This document shows positions 1-7,512 of a stretch of DNA of 64,000 bases, one piece after another. The translations under genes were made by a program, and so were the position numbers. Position 1 is the stretch's first letter; each line of letters opens with the position of its first letter. Below the pieces are notes generated by a model, which searched no databases, was not told where the DNA came from, and worked only from the letters and a program-made list of their open reading frames with translations. The stretch comes from Idiomarina aquatica (lineage in GTDB: Bacteria > Pseudomonadota > Gammaproteobacteria > Enterobacterales > Alteromonadaceae). The stretch spans positions 1 to 64,000 of the forward strand of contig NZ_SNXI01000003.1 in the NCBI RefSeq assembly GCF_004362895.1, read 5' to 3'.

Positions 1-560
1 AGTACACCAGCAAGATGCGCGGCACGTACCTGCATTTTCACGCTATGTCCAACCGCATAAAGGGCAAGCCCGTACACCGCCGCATCGGCAAAATTGTCCA
101 GGGATTCTCCAATCAGGCCGGTGGACCGGGCGATCAGACCGGCAGTCATTTCCACCACGAACAGAAGTGCATTGATGCCGAGCAACCAGCGCAGGGTCCC
201 GGATTCTTGCTTAGCAGAAGCTGCCGAAAACTCGGCGGCCTTGATGGTCTCCGGATTTGCAGCGACGGTTTCCTGAAGCGAGGCGCCTAGCCCCAAGGTC
301 TTCAGTTTCGAGGTGACGGGCTCGACCTCGCCGTCATGCACGACCTTCAGCCGGCGGTTCGACAAGTCGAAGGACAGCGCCCGAATCTCCTCAAAGCCGT
401 TCAGGGCTAGGCGAATCATTCGTTCTTCTGATGGACAGTCCATCTTCGGCACGGCATAAACACTGACCCATCTCCCTGGCGCCTCGGAGGAGGCCTGTAT
501 ATCGGTATCCGCTGCGGACGTTGCATCACCGCCACAGGCGCCACCACAGGATTTGCTCAT
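1..560 (-). CDS. Cation diffusion facilitator-like heavy-metal transporter (3' end outside window)
   Basis: Reading the minus strand from the ATG at 560 gives 186 open codons running off the left edge. The N-terminus is rich in Cys and Gly (MSKSCGGACGGD). It is followed by a small ferredoxin-like metal domain with the motif MDCPSEE at about residues 40-46. From about residue 125 hydrophobic segments begin, and the motif ESLDNFADAAVYG resembles the second-helix metal site of CDF exporters, with Asp where zinc CDFs usually have His. The protein probably exports a divalent heavy metal such as cadmium, lead or zinc from the cytoplasm; the substrate is inferred. It is divergent from a CadR-like regulator and has a MerR-type promoter in front of it. 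The truncation is only the window edge. Confidence 0.8.
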   Translation of the reverse strand, partial: MSKSCGGACGGDATSAADTDIQASSEAPGRWVSVYAVPKMDCPSEERMIRLALNGFEEIRALSFDLSNRRLKVVHDGEVEPVTSKLKTLGLGASLQETVAANPETIKAAEFSAASAKQESGTLRWLLGINALLFVVEMTAGLIARSTGLIGESLDNFADAAVYGLALYAVGHSVKMQVRAAHLAGV

Positions 561-593
561 GATACGACTCCACTTGAACAATGTTGTGGTACC

Positions 594-624
594 ATTTTAA
601 ACTATAAAGCTACTATAAGGTCAA
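594..624 (-). promoter_or_regulatory. MerR-family operator/promoter of the metal transporter
   Basis: On the minus strand a -35 TTGACC (619-624) and a -10 TAAAAT (594-599) are separated by 19 bases. This over-long spacing is the hallmark of MerR-family promoters. The spacer holds an imperfect dyad (CTTATAGTAGCTTTATAG) centred between the hexamers, where a CadR/PbrR dimer would bind and untwist the DNA. It drives the transporter and probably also controls the divergent regulator. Confidence 0.75.
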
Positions 625-655
625 TAGAGTAAAGAATCCGTTGGGGAGGAGGCTG

Positions 656-1063
656 ATGCGCATTGGTCAGTTGGCGCAGTTGGTAGGGGTCGAAACACAG
701 ACGATCCGCTTCTATGAACAGCAGGGCTTGTTGCCGCCGCCTGATCGGCAGGACAACGGTTACCGTGTCTATACCGAGAAGCATGGTGAGGGGCTGGCCT
801 TCATCCGTCGCTGCAGAATCCTGGGCCTGTCACTGGCTGAGATTCACGAACTACAGAGCTATCAGGACGACCCTCATCAGCCTTGTACCGCCGTCAACGC
901 CTTGCTCGATGATCACATCTCTCATGTGCGGTCGCAGATAACCGCTCTGCAAGCGCTTGAGAAACAACTCGTTTCACTGAGAGCGAGTTGCAACGATGAC
1001 CGGGAAGTTGAGGCGTGTGGGGTTCTTGCTGGAATTAGCGAAGGAAACATGCACCAGCAGTAG
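656..1063 (+). CDS. cadR: MerR-family Cd(II)/Pb(II)-responsive regulator (CadR/PbrR-like)
   Basis: This 135-residue protein has an N-terminal MerR helix-turn-helix (MRIGQLAQLVGVETQTIRFY), a dimerisation helix and a C-terminal metal loop. Cysteines fall at residues 77, 112 and 121, almost the C77/C112/C119 pattern of CadR. The ATG at 656 is preferred over the upstream in-frame TTG at 641 because GGAGGAGG sits just before it and the family begins MRIG. It should repress, and with metal activate, the divergent transporter promoter by DNA distortion. Its context at an island end suggests acquired metal resistance. The choice between Cd, Pb and Zn as inducer is not fixed by the sequence. Confidence 0.85.
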   Translation: MRIGQLAQLVGVETQTIRFYEQQGLLPPPDRQDNGYRVYTEKHGEGLAFIRRCRILGLSLAEIHELQSYQDDPHQPCTAVNALLDDHISHVRSQITALQALEKQLVSLRASCNDDREVEACGVLAGISEGNMHQQ

Positions 1064-1366
1064 GTGAAGCATCAACCAGATAATCCGATGAGATGCCGGT
1101 CTGTCTCACTCTCATGCAAAGGTAAGATCAACCATTTAATCCGCTTACCCGAATTTATTTGCCACTACACGTTCACAAGTTGCAGACCACTATAGCTATG
1201 TTCAACGTGTTAAGCGAGTATTGGGCATAGCCAAAAAGTTAAAAGATTCATTTGTGAAAAAGCTTTCAATCAAAAAACTAAAGCTGAAGTTTTAGTAACA
1301 AGGTAAGTAACACGCTTGAATCTTAATATTTTTTATCCACTATAAAACAATAAGTTATTAGATCTT
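1064..1366. other. AT-rich non-coding stretch at the island end
   Basis: About 300 bases without a convincing gene. One open frame on the plus strand (1140-1295, 51 codons, no ATG near its start) encodes a Lys-rich tail ending KKLSIKKLKLKF; it may be a decayed gene end, but I recognise no family. The last 60 bases are very AT-rich. The stretch separates the metal-resistance genes from the tRNA-like end at 1367-1388. Confidence 0.5.
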
Positions 1367-1388
1367 ATCGATTCCGCCTCCGGCACCA
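1367..1388 (+). other. tRNA-Leu-like 3' end, putative attachment site
   Basis: The sequence CGATTCCGCCTCCGGCACCA reads as the second half of a T-loop, a T-stem, the acceptor strand CTCCGGC, discriminator A and CCA, resembling the 3' end of a tRNA-Leu. No tRNA body precedes it, and the T-stem strand looks one base short, so this is a remnant and not a gene. It is followed directly by a tRNA-type terminator. Site-specific islands that use a tRNA 3' end leave such a copy at the end away from the intact tRNA. This would place the island to the left and ordinary chromosome to the right. Confidence 0.5.
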
Positions 1389-1396
1389 CTATTCAG

Positions 1397-1428
1397 AAAA
1401 AGCCCTGCACTTTGTGCGGGGCTTTTTT
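1397..1428 (+). terminator. Rho-independent terminator behind the tRNA-like end
   Basis: AAAAAGCCCTGCAC pairs with GTGCGGGGCTTTTT around a TTT loop (one T-G pair), and six T follow on the plus strand. The A-run makes it usable in both directions, so it may also end the minus-strand ars transcript whose last gene stops at 1464. Confidence 0.8.
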
Positions 1429-1463
1429 GTTGGGTTTACACAACACTCGTTTATCAATTAAAC

Positions 1464-2522
1464 CTAATCGCTGTGCTCTTTCAGCACGACAATTTCAAAG
1501 TCTGTATCCATTCGTTTAACCATGGTCAAAAACCTTAACAAGGGTGCATGGGATGACTTATCACCCATTCCCCAGCTCGCGTTACCATAGCCCCACGGAA
1601 TCACCGTTTTACAATGAAGGTCTTGTGCAGCAGATATAGTATCCTCGGGCGTCATATGAACGTAACGATACCACTCTGGACTTTCTTCGCTGTGATAAGA
1701 CGCAATGGGCAATAAACAGACATCAATATCTCCCAACTGCTCATGAATATCCTTGAAATGCTCGGAATAGCCCGTATCACCGGCAAAGAATAACGTTTTG
1801 CCTTCACTCTTTAATAACCAGCCATTCCAGGACGCGCGATTACTGTCGTCGTATATAAACGGGATGAACGTACGGCTACTAAAATGGTGTGCTGGAACTG
1901 CATTAATAGTGGTTTCACCCTCTGTCGATTGGGAAAACCAACTCATTTCAAAGACGTCAGCGCCAATTTCAGGAAAATGCCCAGCAACGTTACGCGGCAC
2001 GTAATAAGAGATACTATTCCCCAATTGCTCGATATCTGCTTTATTAAAATGGTCGTAATGGATGTGCGAGTATAAAACGCCGTCCACAGCGTCTGGCTCA
2101 GCTGAGTCAATATCAGGGTAACTCTCACGATAGTCGCCGTTAAACATCGCATGCAGCCAATTGATGGGCCAGTCGAACTCGTTGAATACAGGGTCTGTTA
2201 GCCACCTTTCACCAGACGGTGTAACAATTGAAAACTGCGCGTGCCCCAGCCACTGAACGACGAAGTCATTGACATACTTTGCCTGCGCATAAGGTCCTGT
2301 GTAAGTACATCGAGCATCGCTACAAGTCAGTTCACTAATCGATTCATAACAATCTGACTCACAGGAAACAGGATATTGTTTTTCTCCCGTATAGAGGTTT
2401 GTAAATCGCTGCGAATCACTTCTGACCGGCTGCTTACCAACATCTATTACCTTAACGTTGTTAGAGGAACATGCCGATAATGAGGCGATAATTAGCGCCG
2501 CTACTATTAAATTTTTTAACAC
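1464..2522 (-). CDS. Lipoprotein metallo-beta-lactamase-fold hydrolase (NAPE-PLD-like)
   Basis: This 352-residue protein starts at a GTG (2522) with a lipoprotein signal ending in the lipobox LSAC, Cys18, so it is likely anchored in a membrane facing the periplasm. Its metallo-hydrolase core shows SHIHYDHF (HxHxDH), the FAGDTGYS aspartate motif and late histidines. The overall pattern (WLTDPVF, FAGDTGY) is that of N-acyl-phosphatidylethanolamine phospholipase D-like and UlaG-like hydrolases. The substrate cannot be told. It lies 39 bases downstream of the FMN reductase gene on the same strand, so it may be read through from the ars operon, though a link to arsenic is only positional. Confidence 0.75.
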   Translation of the reverse strand: MLKNLIVAALIIASLSACSSNNVKVIDVGKQPVRSDSQRFTNLYTGEKQYPVSCESDCYESISELTCSDARCTYTGPYAQAKYVNDFVVQWLGHAQFSIVTPSGERWLTDPVFNEFDWPINWLHAMFNGDYRESYPDIDSAEPDAVDGVLYSHIHYDHFNKADIEQLGNSISYYVPRNVAGHFPEIGADVFEMSWFSQSTEGETTINAVPAHHFSSRTFIPFIYDDSNRASWNGWLLKSEGKTLFFAGDTGYSEHFKDIHEQLGDIDVCLLPIASYHSEESPEWYRYVHMTPEDTISAAQDLHCKTVIPWGYGNASWGMGDKSSHAPLLRFLTMVKRMDTDFEIVVLKEHSD

Positions 2523-2561
2523 ATCTAATCCACTCGTTGTTGGTACCTTTGGGAGATAAAC

Positions 2562-3224
2562 CTATGGCGCATTTCGCTGCGAGGGGTCGCTCTTAAAGTC
2601 GCTGACCAGCTTCCGCGGGTTCAGAGCTTCGCGTTGTTTTTGTGCAGCTTCCGCCCACCAGAACAACTGATTCAGCGTTCGCCCGAAATAGTGGATCCAG
2701 CGCTCAGTATCTTTTACGTCCTGATTGAATTTACCGTTTTCCTCAAACACGGTTTGTGCTTTAGGCACGTGGATCATAGCTGATACCGGCAGGCAGCCTA
2801 ACTCTGAAAGAAAGGTGCGCATGTTAACCGCAGCGCGAGCACCACCCCACTGACCAGCCGAGTAAGTCACAATGGCACTGGGTTTGTAGGAGTACAAAGA
2901 CGCACCAAAATGGTTCAGCAAGTTTGCCAGAGCGGGGCTCATGGAGTGGTTATATTCAGGACTGACCATCACGTAAGCATCGGCAGCCTCAATCTTTTTA
3001 GCAAGGATGTCTAAGTGTTCGGGAACGTCTTTTTCATGGTATGAAAAATGTGGCTTAAAAACATCATCAAATGAGTAATCTAAAGGGTCAACAAGTTCGA
3101 CTTCTGCGTTATCGAAGCTTTGTTCCAGATAATTAACGCAGGCCTTTGCTACACGTTCGCCCAACCTAGCTGGCTTGGGCGGTGTACTATCGCGTACCGT
3201 ACCTAAAAACACTAAGTATTTCAT
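2562..3224 (-). CDS. NAD(P)H-dependent FMN reductase, last core gene of the ars operon
   Basis: This 220-residue flavodoxin-fold protein begins [16 protein letters not shown], where a flavodoxin-like fold contacts the FMN phosphate. It has the family motif SPEYNHSMSPALANLLNHFG at about residues 88-107. It should reduce FMN, quinones or metal species with NAD(P)H in the cytoplasm. The ATG overlaps the arsJ stop codon (ATGA), so translation is coupled, and AAGGAACC lies just upstream. ArsH proteins are relatives, but the N-terminal extension and sequence of typical ArsH are not seen, so a generic reductase is the safer call. Its place in the operon suggests a redox role during arsenic exposure. 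Confidence 0.8.
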   Translation of the reverse strand: MKYLVFLGTVRDSTPPKPARLGERVAKACVNYLEQSFDNAEVELVDPLDYSFDDVFKPHFSYHEKDVPEHLDILAKKIEAADAYVMVSPEYNHSMSPALANLLNHFGASLYSYKPSAIVTYSAGQWGGARAAVNMRTFLSELGCLPVSAMIHVPKAQTVFEENGKFNQDVKDTERWIHYFGRTLNQLFWWAEAAQKQREALNPRKLVSDFKSDPSQRNAP

Positions 3225-4441
3225 TGTGGTTCCTTAACCGAATCTCTGGCGGGCAAAAAGCTAATTGCAGCCGTGGATAATAGCAATAACAGCGTTGATA
3301 TGATTAAACAAGCAACCAGTCCCCATTGCTGATATACCCAGCCCGATAAAATGGTGCCTAATAGACGCCCGGCGGCATTGGCCATGTAATAAAAACCAAC
3401 GTCTAGAGAAACACCATCAGCCCGTGAATATGAGACAATGAGGTAGCTGTGCAGTGATGAGTTAATAGCAAACAAAATGCCGAACAGCCCTAAGCCAATA
3501 ATGATGCTCTGCGCAACCGGTAAGTGTTGCCACAGTGCCAGGCCGAGCGCCAGTGGACTAAGCGTCAATAGCGCATTCCAGACTATCGCCTGAGTTTTGG
3601 GCACGTCCTTGCTACTTTTTGTGAATTTAGGCGCAACGCTTTGCACAAACCCGTAGCCAATAACCCACAAGGCTAAAAAGCTGCCGACCTGCCAGTGGTT
3701 CCAGTCCAGTTGGCTGGCTAAGAACACCGGTAAAGCGACGACAAACCAAACATCGCGGGCGCCAAAGAGTAGAAACCGCGCGCCCGATAGAATATTGATA
3801 GGCCGGCTTTTGGATAAAATGTCCTTAAATTTAGGCTTGAACTTAGCTTTGCCCGATTCTTTTTTCAGAAAAATTAAACTGGCTATCCAGACCAGGCTGA
3901 GCATAACCGCCATGGCGAGCACCGCACCCTGGAAACCAATTAACGTCAGCAACAAGCCACCCAGGAAAAAGCCAACGCCCTTTAAGGTGTTTTTTGAACC
4001 GGTGAGTATAGCAACCCACTTGTAGAGCTGAGCCTGTTTGTCATCCGGCACCAATAGCTTGATAGTGCTTTTGGCGCTCATTTTATTGAGATCTTTGGCA
4101 ATACCGGACAGCGCCTGAGCCGCCATCACCCAAATAACAGTGAGCATAGAACTGGGCACCAGCAGCATGGCGAGTGCCACAATTTGTATACCAAGCCCAA
4201 TATTCATGGTCCGGTTGAGTCCCCATCGAGCCCCCAGCCAGCCCCCAAACAGGTTAGTGACTATGCCGAAAAACTCGTAGAACAGGAACAACATAGCCAC
4301 TTCCAGCGCACTATAACCCAACTGGTGGAAGTGCAGCACCACCAGCATGCGCAGCGCGCCGTCAGTCAGGGTAAAGGCCCAGTAATTACCGGTAACAATT
4401 AAATATTGGCGTATTGCCGGCGACAGCTGACTCAGCATCAC
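3221..4441 (-). CDS. arsJ: Organoarsenical efflux MFS permease ArsJ
   Basis: This 406-residue protein has about twelve hydrophobic segments of a major facilitator. The N-terminus ([20 protein letters not shown]) and the segment [18 protein letters not shown] are characteristic of ArsJ. Known ArsJ exports 1-arseno-3-phosphoglycerate, which a partner GAPDH makes from arsenate and glyceraldehyde-3-phosphate. That partner gene is directly upstream and overlaps arsJ by four bases (ATGA at 4438-4441), while the next gene overlaps the arsJ stop the same way. A second ATG one codon in (MM) is an equally possible start. The call is strong because sequence and neighbour agree. Confidence 0.9.
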   Translation of the reverse strand: MMLSQLSPAIRQYLIVTGNYWAFTLTDGALRMLVVLHFHQLGYSALEVAMLFLFYEFFGIVTNLFGGWLGARWGLNRTMNIGLGIQIVALAMLLVPSSMLTVIWVMAAQALSGIAKDLNKMSAKSTIKLLVPDDKQAQLYKWVAILTGSKNTLKGVGFFLGGLLLTLIGFQGAVLAMAVMLSLVWIASLIFLKKESGKAKFKPKFKDILSKSRPINILSGARFLLFGARDVWFVVALPVFLASQLDWNHWQVGSFLALWVIGYGFVQSVAPKFTKSSKDVPKTQAIVWNALLTLSPLALGLALWQHLPVAQSIIIGLGLFGILFAINSSLHSYLIVSYSRADGVSLDVGFYYMANAAGRLLGTILSGWVYQQWGLVACLIISTLLLLLSTAAISFLPARDSVKEPQ

Positions 4442-5433
4442 CCGACCTTTTCGACCAGTTCAACCGCGCGGTTGGCATAACCCCATTCGTTGTCATACCA
4501 GGCATAAATTTTAACGTGCGTACCGTTAATGACCTTGGTGGACAGCGCATCGACTATGCTTGAGCGCGGATCGGTTTTGTAATCTATCGACACTAACGGG
4601 CGCTCTTCGTAACCCAGAATGCCTTTTAGCTCACCTTCTGCAGCTTCTTTCATCCAGCCGTTGATCTCTTCCACCGAAGTGGCCTTTTCGACTTCGAACA
4701 CACAGTCGGTTAACGATGCATTGGCAAGGGGTACGCGAACCGCATGGCCGTCAATCTTGTCCTTAAGCTCCGGGAAAATCTCGACAATAGCCGTTGCCGA
4801 ACCTGTAGACGTCGGAATTAAGCTCATGCCGCAGGCACGGGCTCGGCGTAAGTCTTTGTGTGGCGCGTCCAGAATGCTTTGGGTGTTGGTCAAATCGTGA
4901 ATAGTAGTGATAGACGCGTGCTTAATACCAATTTTGTCCTGCAGAACTTTGACTACCGGCGCCAGACAATTAGTGGTGCAGGACGCGGCAGTGACTATTT
5001 GATGTTTTTCAGGCTCGTAAAGGTGGTCATTAACGCCCATCACAATATTCAAAGCGCCGGGCTCTTTGACCGGAGCTGATACGACAACTCGTTTTACGCC
5101 TTGTGACAGGTAATCGTTGAGCACCTTCACGGTTTTCATCTTGCCGGAGGCTTCCAGCACCACATCGCAACCACTCCAGTCGTTGTCGGCAATGGTTTTG
5201 TGCTGAGAGAAAGCAATGCGCTCCCCACCAATTTGAATGGCGTCGTCCAGACCCTCAGCTTCATATCCCCAGCGACCGTGCACCGAATCAAAATTCAGCA
5301 AATGCGCAAAGGTTGCCGCATCAGCGCCCGGGTCATTCACCTGAACAACCTGCAGCTCAGGGGTGTCCCAAGCCGCGCGCAAGGCTAAACGCCCAATACG
5401 CCCCAAACCGTTAATTCCAACTTTAATCGACAT
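4438..5433 (-). CDS. gap: ArsJ-associated glyceraldehyde-3-phosphate dehydrogenase
   Basis: This 331-residue GAPDH has the Rossmann start [15 protein letters not shown] and the catalytic Cys in AASCTTNC at about residue 150. The C-terminal motif [16 protein letters not shown] is the usual family ending. The ATG at 5433 is chosen because AAGGAG lies seven bases before it and the protein then starts like all GAPDHs; the frame stays open upstream without family sequence. In ars operons this enzyme uses arsenate in place of phosphate, forming unstable 1-arseno-3-phosphoglycerate for ArsJ to export. It overlaps arsJ and lies 68 bases after the regulator gene, so one transcript is likely. Confidence 0.9.
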   Translation of the reverse strand: MSIKVGINGLGRIGRLALRAAWDTPELQVVQVNDPGADAATFAHLLNFDSVHGRWGYEAEGLDDAIQIGGERIAFSQHKTIADNDWSGCDVVLEASGKMKTVKVLNDYLSQGVKRVVVSAPVKEPGALNIVMGVNDHLYEPEKHQIVTAASCTTNCLAPVVKVLQDKIGIKHASITTIHDLTNTQSILDAPHKDLRRARACGMSLIPTSTGSATAIVEIFPELKDKIDGHAVRVPLANASLTDCVFEVEKATSVEEINGWMKEAAEGELKGILGYEERPLVSIDYKTDPRSSIVDALSTKVINGTHVKIYAWYDNEWGYANRAVELVEKVG

Positions 5434-5501
5434 GCAAGACTCCTTAATTTTGACTAAACCAGTGACGTGTCCGATTAGCAAACCAGACCAATAAGTATCG
5501 T

Positions 5502-6269
5502 TCAAACACACCCATTATCGATATCCTTGATTTGTTGAGGAATTAACGACGCGTGGTAAGTCGCTGTGGTTTTAATGATAGTCGCCATCCAGTCCTGTAG
5601 GGCCGGATTAATTCGATAGTAAACCCAGCGCTGATCTTTGCGATCGGCCAACAAGCCGTATTCGCGCAGCTGCGCCAAATGCCGCGATACTTTGGGCTGT
5701 GACATACCAGTGGCATCGACAAACTGGCAAACACATAACTCGCCATGGTGTTGCAGCATCAAAATCATTTGCAGGCGCAGCGGGTCAGCGAGAATTTTGA
5801 AGAACTCATGCGGTGCGTCAAACAGCTGCGGACGGTCACTTTTTTTGCGTAAAATAAGCAACAGCATCTTTATGCGCTCGCTTAATTCATGCGCCGTTTT
5901 CTTAAACGCATCCGCTTGTTTACTGACCACCGGGTCGGGGAAGTCCCAGGCAATGAAATGCTGATCACCGCACAAAGTTTGGCATTCTGTGCGAGCCCGA
6001 TCACAAAGGCTTATCACGTAATCAAAGCTATTGAGATTAATTTCATCAAGCGCTTTTGAGTGCAGTCCACCGGTCTCAACCCCCAGTGTGCCTAATGCTG
6101 CCAACGCTTCAGGCTCTGGCCGAGTGGGCTCAGTACCCGCGCTGGCAACCTTAAAGTCATCGCCCGCAAACTGTCTAAAAAGTGCCTCGGCCATTAATGA
6201 TCGGGCTGAGTTAGCAGTGCAAAGAAACAATACGCTTGTCGGTTGTTTTGAAGTCATATTCAGCGCCAT
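5502..6269 (-). CDS. Fused arsenate reductase (LMW phosphatase type) and ArsR repressor
   Basis: This 255-residue protein joins two families. Residues 1-140 are a low-molecular-weight phosphatase-like ArsC: the P-loop [11 protein letters not shown] carries Cys17 in CX5R, Cys89, Cys96 and Cys100 lie where thioredoxin-coupled ArsC holds its redox cysteines, and DFPDP holds the general acid. Residues 150-255 are an ArsR winged helix: ELCVC (Cys179, Cys181) is the arsenite site, and [19 protein letters not shown] is the recognition helix. The protein may reduce arsenate to arsenite and sense the product in one chain. ATGs at 6269 and 6257 are both possible, neither with a good ribosome binding site. 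It heads the operon and probably represses it. Confidence 0.88.
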   Translation of the reverse strand: MALNMTSKQPTSVLFLCTANSARSLMAEALFRQFAGDDFKVASAGTEPTRPEPEALAALGTLGVETGGLHSKALDEINLNSFDYVISLCDRARTECQTLCGDQHFIAWDFPDPVVSKQADAFKKTAHELSERIKMLLLILRKKSDRPQLFDAPHEFFKILADPLRLQMILMLQHHGELCVCQFVDATGMSQPKVSRHLAQLREYGLLADRKDQRWVYYRINPALQDWMATIIKTTATYHASLIPQQIKDIDNGCV

Positions 6270-6293
6270 ATATCTGATATTTCATATATATGG
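6266..6293 (-). promoter_or_regulatory. Putative ArsR operator at the start of the ars operon
   Basis: CCATATAT (6266-6273) and ATATATGG (6286-6293) form perfect 8-base arms around a 12-base centre, an AT-rich dyad of the ArsR/SmtB kind. It covers the first possible ATG of the fusion gene. On the minus strand TTTACC just upstream could be the -35 and GATATA the -10, which would place transcription start almost at the start codon. The promoter hexamers are a weak inference; the dyad is clear. Confidence 0.6.
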
Positions 6294-6313
6294 TAAACCA
6301 AATATGTAATTAT

Positions 6314-6688
6314 TCAAGAGACGTGAATAACCTCAACAGACTGCTTACCGCGATTTGTTTGCCATTCAATCGTTTGACCAATAGACAAACCGATAAGCGC
6401 AGCCCCCAGCGGGGCAAAAACCGATAAGCTATCTTCGTATTTGTCGACCTGGTCTGGCGCTGTTAGCGTTTTCGTGAATACTTTACCTGTTTCAAGCACT
6501 TTAAAGGTGACTTGTTTATTCAAACGAGCTACATGGTCTGGCATGGCCGCAGGCGTTACGACTTCAGCGCGCGCTAACTCGGCTTCTAATTCATCGAGTA
6601 ATTCCCGCGGCAGTCGCGATTCATCAAGACAGTGTTCGATTACTGCTAAGTCAAAGGTTGATATCATGATTTTTGGTTTTGTTTGCAT
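6314..6688 (-). CDS. rnk: Rnk-type nucleoside diphosphate kinase regulator (GreA/GreB C-domain family)
   Basis: This 124-residue protein has a short N-terminal helical pair (DLAVIEHCLDE...LLDELEAELARAEVV) and a C-terminal FKBP-like GreA/GreB domain ending SVFAPLGAALIGLSIGQTIEW. Rnk binds RNA polymerase near the secondary channel and is known for affecting nucleoside diphosphate kinase levels. A second, broken relative lies at 6914-7313, so this copy may carry the function alone. It is 44 bases upstream of the ars operon on the same strand, but the ars operator in between suggests separate control. Starts at 6688 or at a Met eight codons in (MISTFDL) are both possible. Confidence 0.85.
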   Translation of the reverse strand: MQTKPKIMISTFDLAVIEHCLDESRLPRELLDELEAELARAEVVTPAAMPDHVARLNKQVTFKVLETGKVFTKTLTAPDQVDKYEDSLSVFAPLGAALIGLSIGQTIEWQTNRGKQSVEVIHVS

Positions 6689-6702
6689 GTCTATTCTCCA
6701 TT

Positions 6703-6728
6703 AAAAAAGGGCTCCGAAGAGCCCTTTA
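6703..6728 (-). terminator. Rho-independent terminator
   Basis: AAAGGGCTC and GAGCCCTTT pair around a CGAA loop, with six T after the stem on the minus strand. It directly follows the small lysine-rich gene (stop at 6733) and separates it from rnk. Confidence 0.85.
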
Positions 6729-6732
6729 CTAG

Positions 6733-6822
6733 TTACTCATCAGAAAGTTTCTTTTTTTTCTTTTGCTTTCGTTTTTCTTTTAACGTCATTTGTGGCTTCT
6801 TTTTCTCTTTTTCTTTACTCAT
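6733..6822 (-). CDS. 29-residue lysine-rich small protein
   Basis: Reading the minus strand from the ATG at 6822 gives MSKEKEKKKPQMTLKEKRKQ and a tail of five Lys, then LSDE and TAA. About half the residues are Lys, with no hydrophobic stretch, so it is likely a soluble nucleic-acid- or ribosome-associated peptide. AAGGTG lies eight bases before the ATG, and a clear terminator follows five bases after the stop, so it looks like a complete one-gene unit. I believe similar short basic ORFs occur in related gammaproteobacteria, but the function is unknown to me. Confidence 0.7.
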   Translation of the reverse strand: MSKEKEKKKPQMTLKEKRKQKKKKKLSDE

Positions 6823-6913
6823 TGGATTCACCTTATCTGTTCAATAATTAAACTCAAAGACTATTGCACAACTCAGTTACTCCAAGGCTCTGCCCTCCTT
6901 AAGGCTTGTTTTT

Positions 6914-7313
6914 TTAGTTCTTTCGCATTATTCGTTGCTGATTCACCGCAACAATATTCCAGTATTCAGTTTTTCGTCCATGTTGGGTCATCGCCACCGC
7001 TCCCGGGCGCAGACCTAATAAAGCCAGTCCCATAGCCGAAATGAACGAAATTCGCTGGTTTTCGGGATCCGCCAATTCGGGGGGGCACTAACGTTATCGT
7101 GAGCCGCTCTTTAGAGCGACAGTGTTGTATTGTTACTCTTGAGCCTACGCTAATACGCCCGATCAAACGGGAACTAGGCTGCTGACTATATTCCAAGCGA
7201 CTCAACAACAGGCTTAAATCCATTGGGTCGACTAACATCTGTCCGCTATTTTTAAAAATAGGATTAATTGGACATAAGAGAGCCCTACAAGGCCTCAACA
7301 AACGCATAAGCAC
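6914..7313 (-). pseudogene. Second Rnk/GreA-C-like gene, broken by a frameshift at a run of seven G
   Basis: The minus-strand frame from 7313 encodes VGSRVTIQHC...LTITLVPP and then loses similarity at a run of seven C (minus strand; G at 7079-7085). Dropping one C restores ELADPENQRISFISAMGLAL, LGLRPGAVAM and an ending NQQRIMRKN with the stop at 6914-6916. This restored tail matches the GreA/GreB C-domain pattern of Rnk (the intact neighbour has FAPLGAALIGLSIG). The start is uncertain: 7313 or the Met before LVDPMDLS. It may be a true pseudogene, a phase-variable gene, or a base-call error in the homopolymer. Confidence 0.75.
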
Positions 7314-7512
7314 GGCTTTTCTCCAACCGAACTAATGAAAGAAGTATTTTTATAAAATCACAACAGAAAAGCGCCGAACGCAGGGGCTGCGTTCGGCTTA
7401 ATTTGGAAAGGTGAGTGCGGTACTCTGTATGGAATAGTTATACTTAAACATGGTGTCCTCGAAACCCGATGACACCATCATAGCCGCTAAAAAATTTAAA
7501 GCAAGTCCGCCA
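7314..7512. other. Intergenic stretch with two hairpins
   Basis: Between the broken Rnk-like gene and the peptidase. It holds the terminator at 7368-7397 and a smaller inverted repeat, TGGTGTC (from 7451) against GACACCA, spaced by 12 bases. No gene is seen. Confidence 0.5.
7368..7397 (-). terminator. Terminator of the M24 peptidase gene
   Basis: GCCGAACGCAG (7373-7383) pairs perfectly with CTGCGTTCGGC (7387-7397) around a three-base loop, and GCGCTTTTCTG follows on the minus strand. The T-run is short, so it may be leaky. Confidence 0.65.

Noticed and set aside
1310-1388. A full tRNA gene
   Set aside because: Only the 3' end is tRNA-like; the 50 bases before it cannot form D- or anticodon arms.
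2562-3224. ArsH for the reductase in the ars operon
   Set aside because: The sequence lacks the N-terminal extension and arginine-rich features I associate with ArsH; it is closer to ordinary FMN reductases.
6790-7035. Plus-strand open frame over the lysine-rich gene and broken Rnk gene
   Set aside because: Low-complexity Phe/Leu-rich translation caused by the AAA/TTT bias of the opposite strand; no ribosome site.
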